Below, piece by piece: positions 32,916 to 40,876 of a DNA stretch of 64,000 nt. Origin of the DNA: Lawsonibacter sp900766145 (lineage in GTDB: Bacteria; Bacillota; Clostridia; Oscillospirales; Oscillospiraceae). The stretch lies in assembly GCF_030372275.1 (NCBI RefSeq), contig NZ_JAUDDJ010000009.1. One strand, written 5' to 3'. The notes beneath the pieces were generated by a model that searched no databases, was not told where the DNA came from, and saw only the letters and a program-made list of their open reading frames with translations. Position numbers and translations under genes: made by a program. Position 1 is the first letter of the stretch. Every line of letters begins with the position of its first letter.

Positions 32916-34136
32916 ACGGCATACAAACAGACTAGCTCCCGCAACGCAGCCGGAGCTGGGAGCATTCGAAAAAAAGCCGTCGTTCGGGGCGGCAAGGAGT
33001 ATATCTATTGGGAGGCACGGTACACTGCTGGATATGACCCAGGCACCGGGAAGCAGATTCAGCGCTCTATCACTGGGAAAACCCAGCGGGAAGTGGCCCA
33101 GAAATTGCGGGAGGTCACAGCGGAGCTAGACAGCGGCACCTATCAGGAGCCCAGTAAAATGACGGTGGGGGAGTGGCTGGATATTTGGCAAAAAGAGTAT
33201 TTGGGCAACACCAAGGCTCACACCAAGAAATCCTATGAGGGGATCATCCGAAATCATATTCTCCCGGAGATTGGCGCTCTAAAGCTGTCTTCCCTCTCCC
33301 CTATCCAAGTGCAACGCCTGATCAACGGAGTAAAAAGCACCAAAAAGGTCAGCAAGAACCAGCCTGTGAATCCCAAGACTGTGAAAAATGTTCACGGTGT
33401 TCTTCACAGCGCTCTGAACCAAGCGGTTCAATGCGGCTACATCCGCACGAATCCTGCGGATCGAACTATTCTCCCAAAACGCACCAAGGCGGAGATCCAT
33501 GTGCTGGAGGATAACCGGGTGATAGAATTTCTGGAGGCAATCCAGGGACATAGATTTGAATACCTATATCAACTGGATCTGTTTACAGGTATGCGCCAAA
33601 GCGAGCTTTTAGGGCTCCAATGGCCGGATATTGACTTTGAGCATAAAACCCTCCAGGTCAAGCGCCAGCTTTTGTATCTGGGCGGTGGAGGTAAAGGCTA
33701 TCAGTATGCCACACCCAAGAGCAACAAACCACGGCTTATCGTCCTGCCAGACCTGGCCCTTCAAGCATTGCTCCAGCAGAAAAAACGGCAAACCGAGATG
33801 CGCTTAATGGTTGGGCCGGCATGGGAGAACTCAGATGACCTGGTGTTCACAGATGAATTGGGCCGTCATCTCAAACACGATGTTGTTTATCGAAATCTGA
33901 AGCGGATCTTCCAACGCATGGGGGTACCCGACTTGCGCTTCCATGATCTGCGGCACTCCTACGCTGTGCTGTCCCTCCAGTCTGGATGCGACATCAAAAC
34001 CGTACAGGAAAATTTGGGACACTACGCTGCGGCCTTTACTCTGGATACATACGGCCACGTCACCGAGCAGATGCGCCGGGATGGTGCAGAAAAAATCAAC
34101 AGCTTCATAGAATCTATGGAGAAGAAAATGGGCTGA
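32916..34136 (+). CDS. int: Tyrosine recombinase (integrase) with apparent non-canonical start
   Basis: A 406-aa Tn916-type integrase if read from an ACG at 32916. The coding similarity (a Gly/Ala-rich N-terminus, IRKKAVVRGGKEYIYWEARY, the AP2-like arm-binding domain, about 1-60) continues in frame without any ATG, GTG or TTG until a GTG at 33093, inside that domain. AGGGGG lies 7 nt before the ACG; an ATT at 32910 is the alternative. The SAM-like core domain (MTVGEWLDIWQKEY) and the catalytic residues (R in TGMRQSELLGL, HDLRHSYAVL, and Y in LDTYGHV) are intact. Confidence 0.88.
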   Translation, partial: TAYKQTSSRNAAGAGSIRKKAVVRGGKEYIYWEARYTAGYDPGTGKQIQRSITGKTQREVAQKLREVTAELDSGTYQEPSKMTVGEWLDIWQKEYLGNTKAHTKKSYEGIIRNHILPEIGALKLSSLSPIQVQRLINGVKSTKKVSKNQPVNPKTVKNVHGVLHSALNQAVQCGYIRTNPADRTILPKRTKAEIHVLEDNRVIEFLEAIQGHRFEYLYQLDLFTGMRQSELLGLQWPDIDFEHKTLQVKRQLLYLGGGGKGYQYATPKSNKPRLIVLPDLALQALLQQKKRQTEMRLMVGPAWENSDDLVFTDELGRHLKHDVVYRNLKRIFQRMGVPDLRFHDLRHSYAVLSLQSGCDIKTVQENLGHYAAAFTLDTYGHVTEQMRRDGAEKINSFIESMEKKMG

Positions 34137-34145
34137 TCCAGTTCG

Positions 34146-34168
34146 TAAGGGAAAACTTAAGGGAAAAA
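34146..34168 (+). repeat. Candidate integrase arm-type sites, right end
   Basis: TAAGGGAAAA occurs at 34146 and 34158, 12 bp apart in the same orientation, as at the left end. Confidence 0.6.
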
Positions 34169-34186
34169 CCGCCCAAAAAGCAAAAA

Positions 34187-34221
34187 AGAAATCCTGTAAC
34201 CGTTGTGGCTACAGGATTTCT
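34187..34221 (-). terminator. Element-borne terminator serving tRNA-Arg
   Basis: AGAAATCCTGTA and TACAGGATTTCT form a perfect 12-bp stem immediately downstream of the tRNA CCA end, followed on the minus strand by TTTTTTG. Convergent int transcription could also end here. Confidence 0.8.
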
Positions 34222-34247
34222 TTTTGGTACGCCCGAAGGGACTCGAA
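34221..34247. repeat. attR (27-bp core repeat)
   Basis: Identical to 11693-11719. It overlaps the 3' end of the intact tRNA-Arg gene. Confidence 0.92.
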
Positions 34248-34300
34248 CCCCCAACATTCAGAACCGGAATCTGACGCTCTATCCATTGAACTACGGGCGC
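34225..34300 (-). tRNA. tRNA-Arg (anticodon CCG)
   Basis: 76 nt on the minus strand, with CCA encoded. The acceptor stem GCGCCCG pairs with CGGGCGT (one G-U), the anticodon arm TCAGA-TTCCGGT-TCTGA gives anticodon CCG, and the T-arm contains GGTTCGAGTCC. It is the integration target of the element: its 3' 23 nt are duplicated at attL. Confidence 0.96.
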
Positions 34301-34352
34301 ATCTCTTAAGTTGCTCCGTTATTATAGCAGATTCTCCCCCTCTTGTAAAGGG

Positions 34353-34925
34353 CTAATTTTCCCTCCCCAGGCCGCTCACCCACTGGATTTCCTGGGGCGG
34401 AACCTCCAGGCCACAGGCCGCTCCCCGCCAATTTTTCCCCAGATAGACCCGGAATTTGGTCTCCCCCAGTGTATAGATCGTCCCGGGATCGTAGGGTTCC
34501 CCCAGTGGGGGCAGGGGCACCGCCTGACGGCTGGGCGGGTAGGGCAGACCGTAGCCCGTCTGCTTGCCCCCGCTCTCCTTCAAAGCCCACAGCTGGGCAA
34601 AGTCCTCCCCCCGGTCCCCCAGGCTGGACAGCCACGCCCGCTCCTCCGGGCTGCAGGTGCGCTCCACCAGAGAGGGCCGCCAGGCCGCCCGCATCTCCTG
34701 GATATCCACCCCCACCGGCTGGTCCGACAGGGCGCACAGGGCAAAGGAGCCAGAATGGCTCAGATTAAAGTGGTACTGGGGGCAGGCGGGAAACCAGGGC
34801 TTTCCCCGCTCCCCTGCCGCCAGCTGGGGCAGCGGAGACAGCCCCCAATACCGCTCTGCTCCCCAGGCCAGCAGCTCCCTTGCCTGCTCCCGCCGGGCCA
34901 GATCATCGATCCCTAAAAGTATCAT
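34353..34925 (-). CDS. 4'-phosphopantetheinyl transferase superfamily protein
   Basis: A 190-aa Sfp-type enzyme that moves phosphopantetheine from CoA to carrier proteins. NLSHSGSFALCAL, the metal motif GVDIQ (about residue 70) and LWALKESGGKQTG (the WxxKE motif) are present. The ATG at 34925 is used; 84 nt of extra upstream frame would overlap the preceding gene. No carrier protein or synthase gene is nearby. It is 19 bp downstream of the DUF6512 gene. Confidence 0.88.
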   Translation of the reverse strand: MILLGIDDLARREQARELLAWGAERYWGLSPLPQLAAGERGKPWFPACPQYHFNLSHSGSFALCALSDQPVGVDIQEMRAAWRPSLVERTCSPEERAWLSSLGDRGEDFAQLWALKESGGKQTGYGLPYPPSRQAVPLPPLGEPYDPGTIYTLGETKFRVYLGKNWRGAACGLEVPPQEIQWVSGLGREN

Positions 34926-34944
34926 GTGTAGGTGCTCCTTCTCT

Positions 34945-35454
34945 CTATTTTCCCTGCTGTCCGCTCTCCTGAGAGAAGTCGGTAAACAGGGCTCCCTGAG
35001 GCGGATCAAAGGTAAACCACACCATGGCCGCCACCAGCAGCGCCGCCAGCAGGGCGGGCAGGCGCCACCGCAGTCCCTGGAAGGGCCCTGCCATGCGGGT
35101 AGGCAGCCAGAATCCCAGGGCCATCAGCACCCCGTACAGCACCAGGTCCGCCGCCAGGCTGTTCCAGCCCAGCACCATATGGAGGAAGTATCCCACCCCC
35201 AGCATGGCCAGACAGATCCCCACCCCGGTCAGCAGCCAGGGGCGCAGGGCGGTAGGCCGTCCCCAGGTGAGCCACACTGCCGCCGCCAGATAGGGCCAGA
35301 ACAGGATTTTGACGTGCTCCCAGATGCTCTCGTTTACCGGTGAAAACAGGGCTGTGACCCCATTGGGACACAGCCCGTAGACAAAGTGCAGTCCCGCTCC
35401 CGCCAGCACGGCCAGTACAAAGGCCAGGAGCAGCTGCTTTTTCTTGTACACCAT
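34945..35454 (-). CDS. DUF6512-like integral membrane protein
   Basis: 169 aa with about five transmembrane helices (about 8-24, 50-66, 72-92, 98-118, 130-146) and the conserved FSPVNESIWEHVKILFWP segment. The function is unknown. Its start codon forms the end of an 11-bp hairpin with the sequence just upstream, so translation may be controlled. Confidence 0.75.
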   Translation of the reverse strand: MVYKKKQLLLAFVLAVLAGAGLHFVYGLCPNGVTALFSPVNESIWEHVKILFWPYLAAAVWLTWGRPTALRPWLLTGVGICLAMLGVGYFLHMVLGWNSLAADLVLYGVLMALGFWLPTRMAGPFQGLRWRLPALLAALLVAAMVWFTFDPPQGALFTDFSQESGQQGK

Positions 35455-35485
35455 AAGGTCTCACCTCTTTCCCAGAGACCTTATG
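35452..35485 (-). promoter_or_regulatory. Hairpin enclosing the start codon of the DUF6512 gene
   Basis: In the minus-strand mRNA CATAAGGTCTC pairs perfectly with GAGACCTTATG, whose last three bases are the ATG. The 12-nt loop holds the AAAGAGGT ribosome-binding site. Confidence 0.6.
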
Positions 35486-35509
35486 CCGCTTTTTCCCTTT
35501 TTATACCTC

Positions 35510-35824
35510 TTAGCCTACCAATTCAAACAGACAGCCCCACAGCCGGTCCAGCTGCTCGAAGGGGATATCAGCCCTCAGGCGGCACACCGCCAGGCCGTCC
35601 TCTACCTGGATGCGGATGTCCCAGCGCTCCTCCAGCTGCTGCCGGAGCCAATCGCTGTCCTTTCCCGGCACACGGAAACAAACTGTGCCGGTCTCCTGGT
35701 CCGCCCGGACCACCTCCGGCCCGCCCGGGCCAAAGTCCTCCAGCCGGGCTTTCAGGTGCCGGGTCAGCCGGGCCACCCTGGGGGCTTGCTCTGTGGTAGG
35801 TACTGTATTCTGCGTCAGATCCAT
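35510..35824 (-). CDS. Unrecognised 104-aa protein
   Basis: No family recognised. It is a soluble alpha/beta-looking protein (VVRADQETGTVCFRVPGKDSD..) with no signal peptide. It lies 11 bp downstream of the secreted deacetylase-like gene and has a GGAGG ribosome-binding site, so it is likely real and co-transcribed. Confidence 0.6.
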   Translation of the reverse strand: MDLTQNTVPTTEQAPRVARLTRHLKARLEDFGPGGPEVVRADQETGTVCFRVPGKDSDWLRQQLEERWDIRIQVEDGLAVCRLRADIPFEQLDRLWGCLFELVG

Positions 35825-35835
35825 GAGGGACCTCC

Positions 35836-37005
35836 TTACAGTCTGGTCTCCAGGGGCACGCTGACTCCATAGCCCTCCTCAGCCAGGCGGCGCAGCAGGG
35901 TGGGCAGCACCCGGGCCGTTTCACTGCTGGCATCCAGCGTGAGATATACCCGGGTATGATTGCCGCTGATGCGTTTGATCACCTGATTGGCGTAGGTGTT
36001 GGTCCCTACCCCCTGGGTAGGTACGGCCGAGGCGGTCTCGTCCCAGCAGATCCACCCCTCCGCTTCCAGCTCTTCCCGCTGGCTCTCCGGCACCAGCACC
36101 ACGGAGGTGCGGGTATAGGCCACCTGGGACAGGGTCTGGTTGGCCTCCTCCAGCAGGCGGTTGGTGGCCGATGTCGAGCGGCCCTGGGCAATGAGTCCAA
36201 TGCTGTATCCGCTGCCCAAAATGCGGAAGATCAGGTCGTCCTGCCGCTCCAACCCCTGGGCGTCAAAGAAGAAAATGGCCCGCTGGTTGCGGCTGTCCAA
36301 CGTATCCAGAATCTCGCTGAGCCCCTGGGAATCTTCACAGGAAAAGGCCAGATACGTGGGGATGATGTCGGTGTCCACCGGGTCGTCCGGCACGGTGATC
36401 TCAGTGTCCGGCTCTTCCGGATTGTAGGTGGGGGGCAGCACGCCGGGGGTGGGCTGGCTCTGGTTGGCCTGGTTATAGTCCCGGATGCGGTTGCGGATGG
36501 AGTTCTGGGCCGAGTCTACAAAGCTGTAATCGCTGAGCACCACACCGGACCCCTTGATCCGCACAATATAACCCTCGTCAATGTCAATCACGGAATAGGA
36601 CAGCCCGAAGAAGCTGCACACCGAAGCCACCGGCACATAGGGCCGCCCATTGCGCAGGATGGCCCTGCCGGACAGTGTCTGCTCGGTAAGCGGATTATAG
36701 CAGGTCCCCCGGTTGAGATCGAACACTACCATCTGCTGGAGAGTATAGAGGGTCACCGTGCCCTCGTCCCGGCTATAGCTGCTGCTGATGCCAAGATTGA
36801 TGCCGGTATAGCTGCCGTCAAAGACGGTGTAGGGTACATACAGCACACCATTGGACCAGGTGGGCATGGTATCAGAGGTCAATTCCAGCAAATTTTCATT
36901 CACCGCGGTCAGGTAGATATTCCCCGCCGCCTGGGCTGTATTCAGCAGCGTCACCAGCATGGTCAGCACCAGCACCAGCGCCGCGCTCCGCTTCCATCGT
37001 TTCAC
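35836..37005 (-). CDS. Secreted protein: copper amine oxidase N-like and degenerate polysaccharide deacetylase-like domains
   Basis: 389 aa with a signal peptide (about 1-27, ALVLVLTMLVTLLNTAQAAG). About 28-155 resembles the copper amine oxidase N-terminal repeat of cell-surface proteins (VLYVPYTVFDGSY, GRPYVPVASVCSFFGLSYSV). A proline-rich linker (about 185-215) leads to a NodB-like barrel (YLAFSCEDSQGLSEILDTL .. VYLTLDAS). The usual Asp and His-x-x-x-His metal ligands are not seen, so deacetylase activity is doubtful. A wall-binding or structural role is possible. Confidence 0.7.
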   Translation of the reverse strand: MKRWKRSAALVLVLTMLVTLLNTAQAAGNIYLTAVNENLLELTSDTMPTWSNGVLYVPYTVFDGSYTGINLGISSSYSRDEGTVTLYTLQQMVVFDLNRGTCYNPLTEQTLSGRAILRNGRPYVPVASVCSFFGLSYSVIDIDEGYIVRIKGSGVVLSDYSFVDSAQNSIRNRIRDYNQANQSQPTPGVLPPTYNPEEPDTEITVPDDPVDTDIIPTYLAFSCEDSQGLSEILDTLDSRNQRAIFFFDAQGLERQDDLIFRILGSGYSIGLIAQGRSTSATNRLLEEANQTLSQVAYTRTSVVLVPESQREELEAEGWICWDETASAVPTQGVGTNTYANQVIKRISGNHTRVYLTLDASSETARVLPTLLRRLAEEGYGVSVPLETRL

Positions 37006-37039
37006 CGTCTTTGCCTCCTTTCCGGCACTTGCTAGCGAA

Positions 37040-37068
37040 ATTATATCATAGTATAATCAGTTGGGCAA
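37040..37068 (-). promoter_or_regulatory. Sigma-70 promoter for the secreted protein operon
   Basis: On the minus strand TTGCCC (37063-37068) and TATAAT (37040-37045) are spaced 17 bp. Confidence 0.7.
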
Positions 37069-37166
37069 GCCGAGCCCCCTTTAACCCATTTTTAAGAAAG
37101 GGTAAAGTATCCTTCAACCCGCATGTGGTATCCTTAGGGCACAAGCTGGGGAAAGGAGAACAAACC

Positions 37167-37775
37167 ATGGAAATTACCCTGGAGCAGGTGGAACGCCTGC
37201 GGGAAAAAGCGGATGTGTCCTACGCCCAGGCCAAGCAGGCCCTGGAGTACAGCGGAGGCAATCTGTTGGACGCCCTGATCTATCTGGAGGAGCAGGGTGC
37301 GATTCCCCGTCCCCAGGGGGCCTATTACTCCACTCGGAACGAGACGCCCCCGCCGCCCCCCGTCCGGGATGAACTGGTCCCTATGGGCGAGAAGAAGGAT
37401 GGGAAGGAAAAGCGGGAGAAGAAAAAAGGCAAGGGCTTTGGAGTGAAGGTGGTCCGTGGCAAGACTCTGTTTTCCACTTTGCGCCGCTGGCTCATTGACA
37501 ACGAGCTGGAGATCTGGCGCCGGGGCCAACCGGTGACCTCTCTGCCCATTCTGGTGTTGGTCGTGCTGTTGCTCTTTGCGTTCTATATCACGTTGCCCGC
37601 CCTGATTCTGGGCCTGTTTCTGGGCTTTCGCTATCAGATCACCGGCCCCGACCTGGAGGACGACACCATCAACGGCATGATGGGCAGTGTGGCCGATACT
37701 GCCGCTGACCTGGGCCGCCAAGTGATGGAGGAGCTGAAAAACCAACACGAAAAGTATAACAACCGCAAAAAATAA
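37167..37775 (+). CDS. DUF4342 protein with N-terminal UBA-like domain
   Basis: 202 aa. Residues 1-45 form a UBA-like helical domain (VERLREKADVSYAQAKQALE .. LLDALIYLEEQGAI). A proline- and lysine-rich linker (about 60-90) and a DUF4342-type region follow, with a transmembrane stretch about 128-152 (PILVLVVLLLFAFYITLPAL). The ATG at 37167 follows AAAGGAG. It precedes the response regulator by 40 bp and may belong to the same operon. Confidence 0.78.
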   Translation: MEITLEQVERLREKADVSYAQAKQALEYSGGNLLDALIYLEEQGAIPRPQGAYYSTRNETPPPPPVRDELVPMGEKKDGKEKREKKKGKGFGVKVVRGKTLFSTLRRWLIDNELEIWRRGQPVTSLPILVLVVLLLFAFYITLPALILGLFLGFRYQITGPDLEDDTINGMMGSVADTAADLGRQVMEELKNQHEKYNNRKK

Positions 37776-37815
37776 CGGTTCGGAATGAAAATTGCAAGGT
37801 AAGGGAGCGAACACA

Positions 37816-38490
37816 ATGGCAGAAAAGATCCTTCTGGTGGAGGATGAGGAGAAGCTGGCCCGGATGGTGGAGATGGAACTGCGCTACGAGGGCTACGAGG
37901 TGACCAAGGCCTTTGACGGGCGCAGCGGTCTGGACCAGGCGTTGAGCGGCAAATATGATCTGGTGCTGCTGGATATCATGCTGCCTCAGCTGTCCGGCAT
38001 GGAGGTGCTGCGCCGCCTGCGCCGGGAGAGCGACCTGCCCGTCATCATGCTCACCGCCCGGGACAGCGTCATTGACAAGGTATCCGGCCTGGACTCGGGC
38101 GCGGACGACTACATCACCAAGCCCTTTGCCATCGAGGAGCTGCTGGCCCGCATTCGGGCCGCGCTGCGCAAGCGCTCCGTCCACACCGGCAGCATCCTCA
38201 CCGCCGGAGAGCTGGTCATGGACGTGGAGCGCCACCAGGTGAGCGTGCGGGGCCAGAGCGTGGAGCTGACCAAAAAGGAATTTGATCTGCTCCATCAACT
38301 GCTGGAGAACAAGGGCCGGGTGCTCACCCGGGAGGCCCTGCTGGACAGCGTGTGGGGCTTTGACTTTGTGGGCGAGACCAACTCGGTGGATGTATACATC
38401 CGCTTTCTCCGCAGTAAGATCGATGAGGCCTTTGGCATGAAATTGATTCACACCGTACGAGGTGTGGGCTATGTGATTCGGGAGGAATAA
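37816..38490 (+). CDS. OmpR-family response regulator
   Basis: 224 aa. The receiver domain (1-115) has the acidic pair DE in VEDEEK, the phosphoacceptor Asp in LVLLDIMLP (about residue 51) and Lys in YITKPF; the winged helix of the Trans_reg_C type (about 130-224) ends in HTVRGVGYVIREE. The cognate kinase is probably the one at 39422, although two other genes lie between. The start follows AAGGGAG. Confidence 0.95.
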   Translation: MAEKILLVEDEEKLARMVEMELRYEGYEVTKAFDGRSGLDQALSGKYDLVLLDIMLPQLSGMEVLRRLRRESDLPVIMLTARDSVIDKVSGLDSGADDYITKPFAIEELLARIRAALRKRSVHTGSILTAGELVMDVERHQVSVRGQSVELTKKEFDLLHQLLENKGRVLTREALLDSVWGFDFVGETNSVDVYIRFLRSKIDEAFGMKLIHTVRGVGYVIREE

Positions 38491-38492
38491 TC

Positions 38493-38864
38493 ATGCGATA
38501 TGCTTTTGCATCTGTCATTTTGTCTGCCTTGTTTCTGGCCGGCTGCGCAAGCGCTACCTTTAACGGCAGTCGAACTGGAAATGACAGCCAGCTGGTGATG
38601 GAATACACCGTTTTTAATACCACCGACAGCCAGACCCTAAAACTGGAACAGGGCGACCGGTTGGCGGTGACGATTGTCGATGAACAAGGGACATTGTCTC
38701 TCTCCATCGCAATGGAGGGAGAGGACCCGCTGTACGAGGACCTCGACGCCCAGAGCCGCACCTTTGAACTTGTGATTCCCAAAAGCGGAAACTACCAGGT
38801 GACGGTGACCGGAGAACAGGCCAAGGGAAGTTTGAGTGTCGTACGGGTGGAGCCGGAAAAATAG
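38493..38864 (+). CDS. Small lipoprotein
   Basis: A 123-aa protein with a lipoprotein signal peptide (ILSALFLAGC, lipobox Cys about residue 18) and a beta-rich exported domain. The function is unknown. It starts 2 bp after the response regulator, so it is firmly within the two-component operon; it may be an accessory or sensor component. Confidence 0.75.
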   Translation: MRYAFASVILSALFLAGCASATFNGSRTGNDSQLVMEYTVFNTTDSQTLKLEQGDRLAVTIVDEQGTLSLSIAMEGEDPLYEDLDAQSRTFELVIPKSGNYQVTVTGEQAKGSLSVVRVEPEK

Positions 38865-38887
38865 GGAATTAAAAGGAGCGTAAACAT

Positions 38888-39394
38888 ATGGTAATCGTCT
38901 ATCAGTCCCACACCGGGTTTACCAAAGAGTATGCCCAGATGCTGGGGAAAGCGGAAAAAATGAAGACCTACACCCTGGAGGAAGCGGAGCGCCAGCTCCT
39001 GTCCGACGCCCAGGTATTCTATATGGGCCCCCTGACCGCCGGGCACATCGGCGGACTGGACCGGTCTATGAAACGCTGGAAGATCCAGGCTGTCTGCGGC
39101 GTGGGCATGTCCCAGCCAGGCGAGGGCACCATGGCCTCCCTGCGCCGGTCCAACTACGTAGGGGACGCTCCCCTGTTTTATCTCCAGGGCGGCTGGGCCC
39201 CCAAAAAGGTGGGGTGGCTTAAGCGGCGGATGGTGAACATGGTCACCCGCTCCACTCGCAAGGCCCTGGAGGCCAAGGGCTCTGCCCGCACCCCCCAGGA
39301 ACAGGCCATGCTGGACATGCTTCTCCACGGAGGCAGCTTTGTGGCCTTTGAGAATCTGGAACCCATTCGGGCCTGGCTCAAAACCCGGGCCTGA
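38888..39394 (+). CDS. Flavodoxin-domain protein
   Basis: 168 aa. It begins MVIVYQSHTGFTKEYAQMLG, matching the FMN phosphate-binding loop of flavodoxin_5/HemG-like proteins; YMGPLTAGHIGGLDRSMKRW and FFAL-type second-loop sequences are only partly conserved. It probably binds FMN and acts in electron transfer. It lies between response regulator and kinase genes in one operon, with short gaps. Confidence 0.8.
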   Translation: MVIVYQSHTGFTKEYAQMLGKAEKMKTYTLEEAERQLLSDAQVFYMGPLTAGHIGGLDRSMKRWKIQAVCGVGMSQPGEGTMASLRRSNYVGDAPLFYLQGGWAPKKVGWLKRRMVNMVTRSTRKALEAKGSARTPQEQAMLDMLLHGGSFVAFENLEPIRAWLKTRA

Positions 39395-39421
39395 GCAACC
39401 CGATGAGAAAGGAGGGCCGCC

Positions 39422-40876
39422 ATGGCAAAAAAACGGCAGCGCTTTCAGTCTCCGCCCCCCACGGCCCCCATTTCCACCGCCCGTGACACCTCTCTGGCCT
39501 TTCGGCTGAATCTGGGGTTCTTTTTCCGGCAGCTGTGCATCTTTGTGGTGCTGGACCTGCTGCTGGTAGGGATGGCCCTGTGCGGACTCATCCTCTACGG
39601 AGAAAACCGCTGTGCCGACGTGGCTGCCTTGGTGGAGGAGCGGGGCGTCCCCACCCAGGACGCCCTGGCCTGGATGGAGGCCAGCGACTACACCATTACC
39701 CTGCTGGACGGAGAGCCCACAGGCTACCCGATGCCCGTCTTCTCCTGGCTCCCCATGCGGGAGGAGACCGCTGACGGCCTGCGGCTGTGGGACTTAAGCC
39801 ACTATTATCAGATCCAGATGCCCAATGAGACCACCCCCTATGCCATCACAGTCAATCTGTCCGGCATCTTCCAGACGTTGTACTGGGCCGGGGTGGTGGT
39901 GCTGGTATTCCAGGGCATCTTCCTGCTCACCAGCCTCTTTGGCAACAACCGCTCCATTCACAAGGTGCTGCGCCCTCTTCAGGAGCTGGCCGCCACCGCC
40001 TCCCGCCTCAGCTCCATGACCCACATGTCCCGCCAGGAGCTGGAGACCCTGGCCGGGGAGCTGGAAAAGATCAACGTCCAGCACCTGGACAGCCGCATTG
40101 ACCTGCCCGCCAGCCAGAAGGAGCTGCGCTCCCTGGCCCAGTCCATCAACGCCATGCTGGAGCGCATCAACCGGGCATACAGCGCCCAGGCCCGCTTCGT
40201 CTCCGACGCCAGCCACGAGCTGCGCACCCCCATCGCCGTCATCCAGGGCTACGCTGCCCTGCTGGACCGGTGGGGCAAGGACGACCCGGAGGCTTTGCAG
40301 GAGTCCATCAGCGCCATCCGCTCGGAGGCCAAATCCATGGAGGCCCTGGTGGAGCAGCTTCTGTTCCTGGCCCGGGGCGACAACGACACCCAGCCGGTCA
40401 AGCCCACCCTCTTTGACCTGTCCGCTTTGGCGGGTGAGGTGCTGCGGGAGGAGGAAATGATCTGTCCCGACCGGGTATTTCTGCCCCGCTGGGGGGAGGA
40501 GCCGGTGCCGGTGCGGGCCGACCAGGGGCTCATCAAGCAGGTCATGCGGGTACTGATGGACAACGCCATCAAATACAGCTCCCCCGGCAGCCGCATCTAC
40601 CTGCGTCTCTCCGCCCAGGACGGCTATGCCCGCCTCACCGTTCAGGACGAAGGGGGCGGCATTCCCCCCGAGAGCATCCCCCACATCTTCGAGCGCTTCT
40701 ACCGGGCCGACCAGTCCCGGGACCGGAAGACCGGTGGAACCGGTCTGGGCCTTTCCATCGCCCGATGGATTGTGGAGCGGCACGGAGGGTGGTTCGAGGT
40801 GGTCTCCCGGCAGGATGTGGGCACCCGCATCTCCTTTCTGCTGCCTCTGGCCCCGCCGGAACAGGAGGCGGAGTGA
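39422..40876 (+). CDS. Sensor histidine kinase
   Basis: 484 aa with two transmembrane helices (about 38-60 and 155-180), an extracytoplasmic loop between them, a HAMP-like linker, the phosphoacceptor H-box DASHELRTPIAVIQGY (about residue 264) and HATPase motifs N (MDNAIKYS), G1 (VQDEGGGIPPE) and G2 (GGTGLGLSIAR). It shares its last base with the next gene. It is the probable partner of the OmpR-type regulator upstream. Confidence 0.95.
   Translation: MAKKRQRFQSPPPTAPISTARDTSLAFRLNLGFFFRQLCIFVVLDLLLVGMALCGLILYGENRCADVAALVEERGVPTQDALAWMEASDYTITLLDGEPTGYPMPVFSWLPMREETADGLRLWDLSHYYQIQMPNETTPYAITVNLSGIFQTLYWAGVVVLVFQGIFLLTSLFGNNRSIHKVLRPLQELAATASRLSSMTHMSRQELETLAGELEKINVQHLDSRIDLPASQKELRSLAQSINAMLERINRAYSAQARFVSDASHELRTPIAVIQGYAALLDRWGKDDPEALQESISAIRSEAKSMEALVEQLLFLARGDNDTQPVKPTLFDLSALAGEVLREEEMICPDRVFLPRWGEEPVPVRADQGLIKQVMRVLMDNAIKYSSPGSRIYLRLSAQDGYARLTVQDEGGGIPPESIPHIFERFYRADQSRDRKTGGTGLGLSIARWIVERHGGWFEVVSRQDVGTRISFLLPLAPPEQEAE

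Larger units (their letters stand above)
11693..34247. mobile_element. Integrative element in tRNA-Arg(CCG), about 22.5 kb
   Basis: Flanked by a 27-bp direct repeat (11693-11719 and 34221-34247) that is the 3' end of tRNA-Arg plus T residues. A tyrosine integrase and an excisionase sit at the right end next to the intact tRNA. Inside are regulators, YqaJ/RecT/DUF932 recombination genes, a helicase and cargo; several stretches are more AT-rich than the chromosome. No relaxase, coupling protein, type IV secretion, capsid or portal gene is recognisable, so it is neither an evident conjugative element nor a complete prophage. Confidence 0.9.

Noticed and set aside
11693..34247. Reading the element as a full conjugative element or a prophage
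   Set aside because: No relaxase, coupling protein, VirB-like genes, terminase, portal, capsid or lysis genes can be found.
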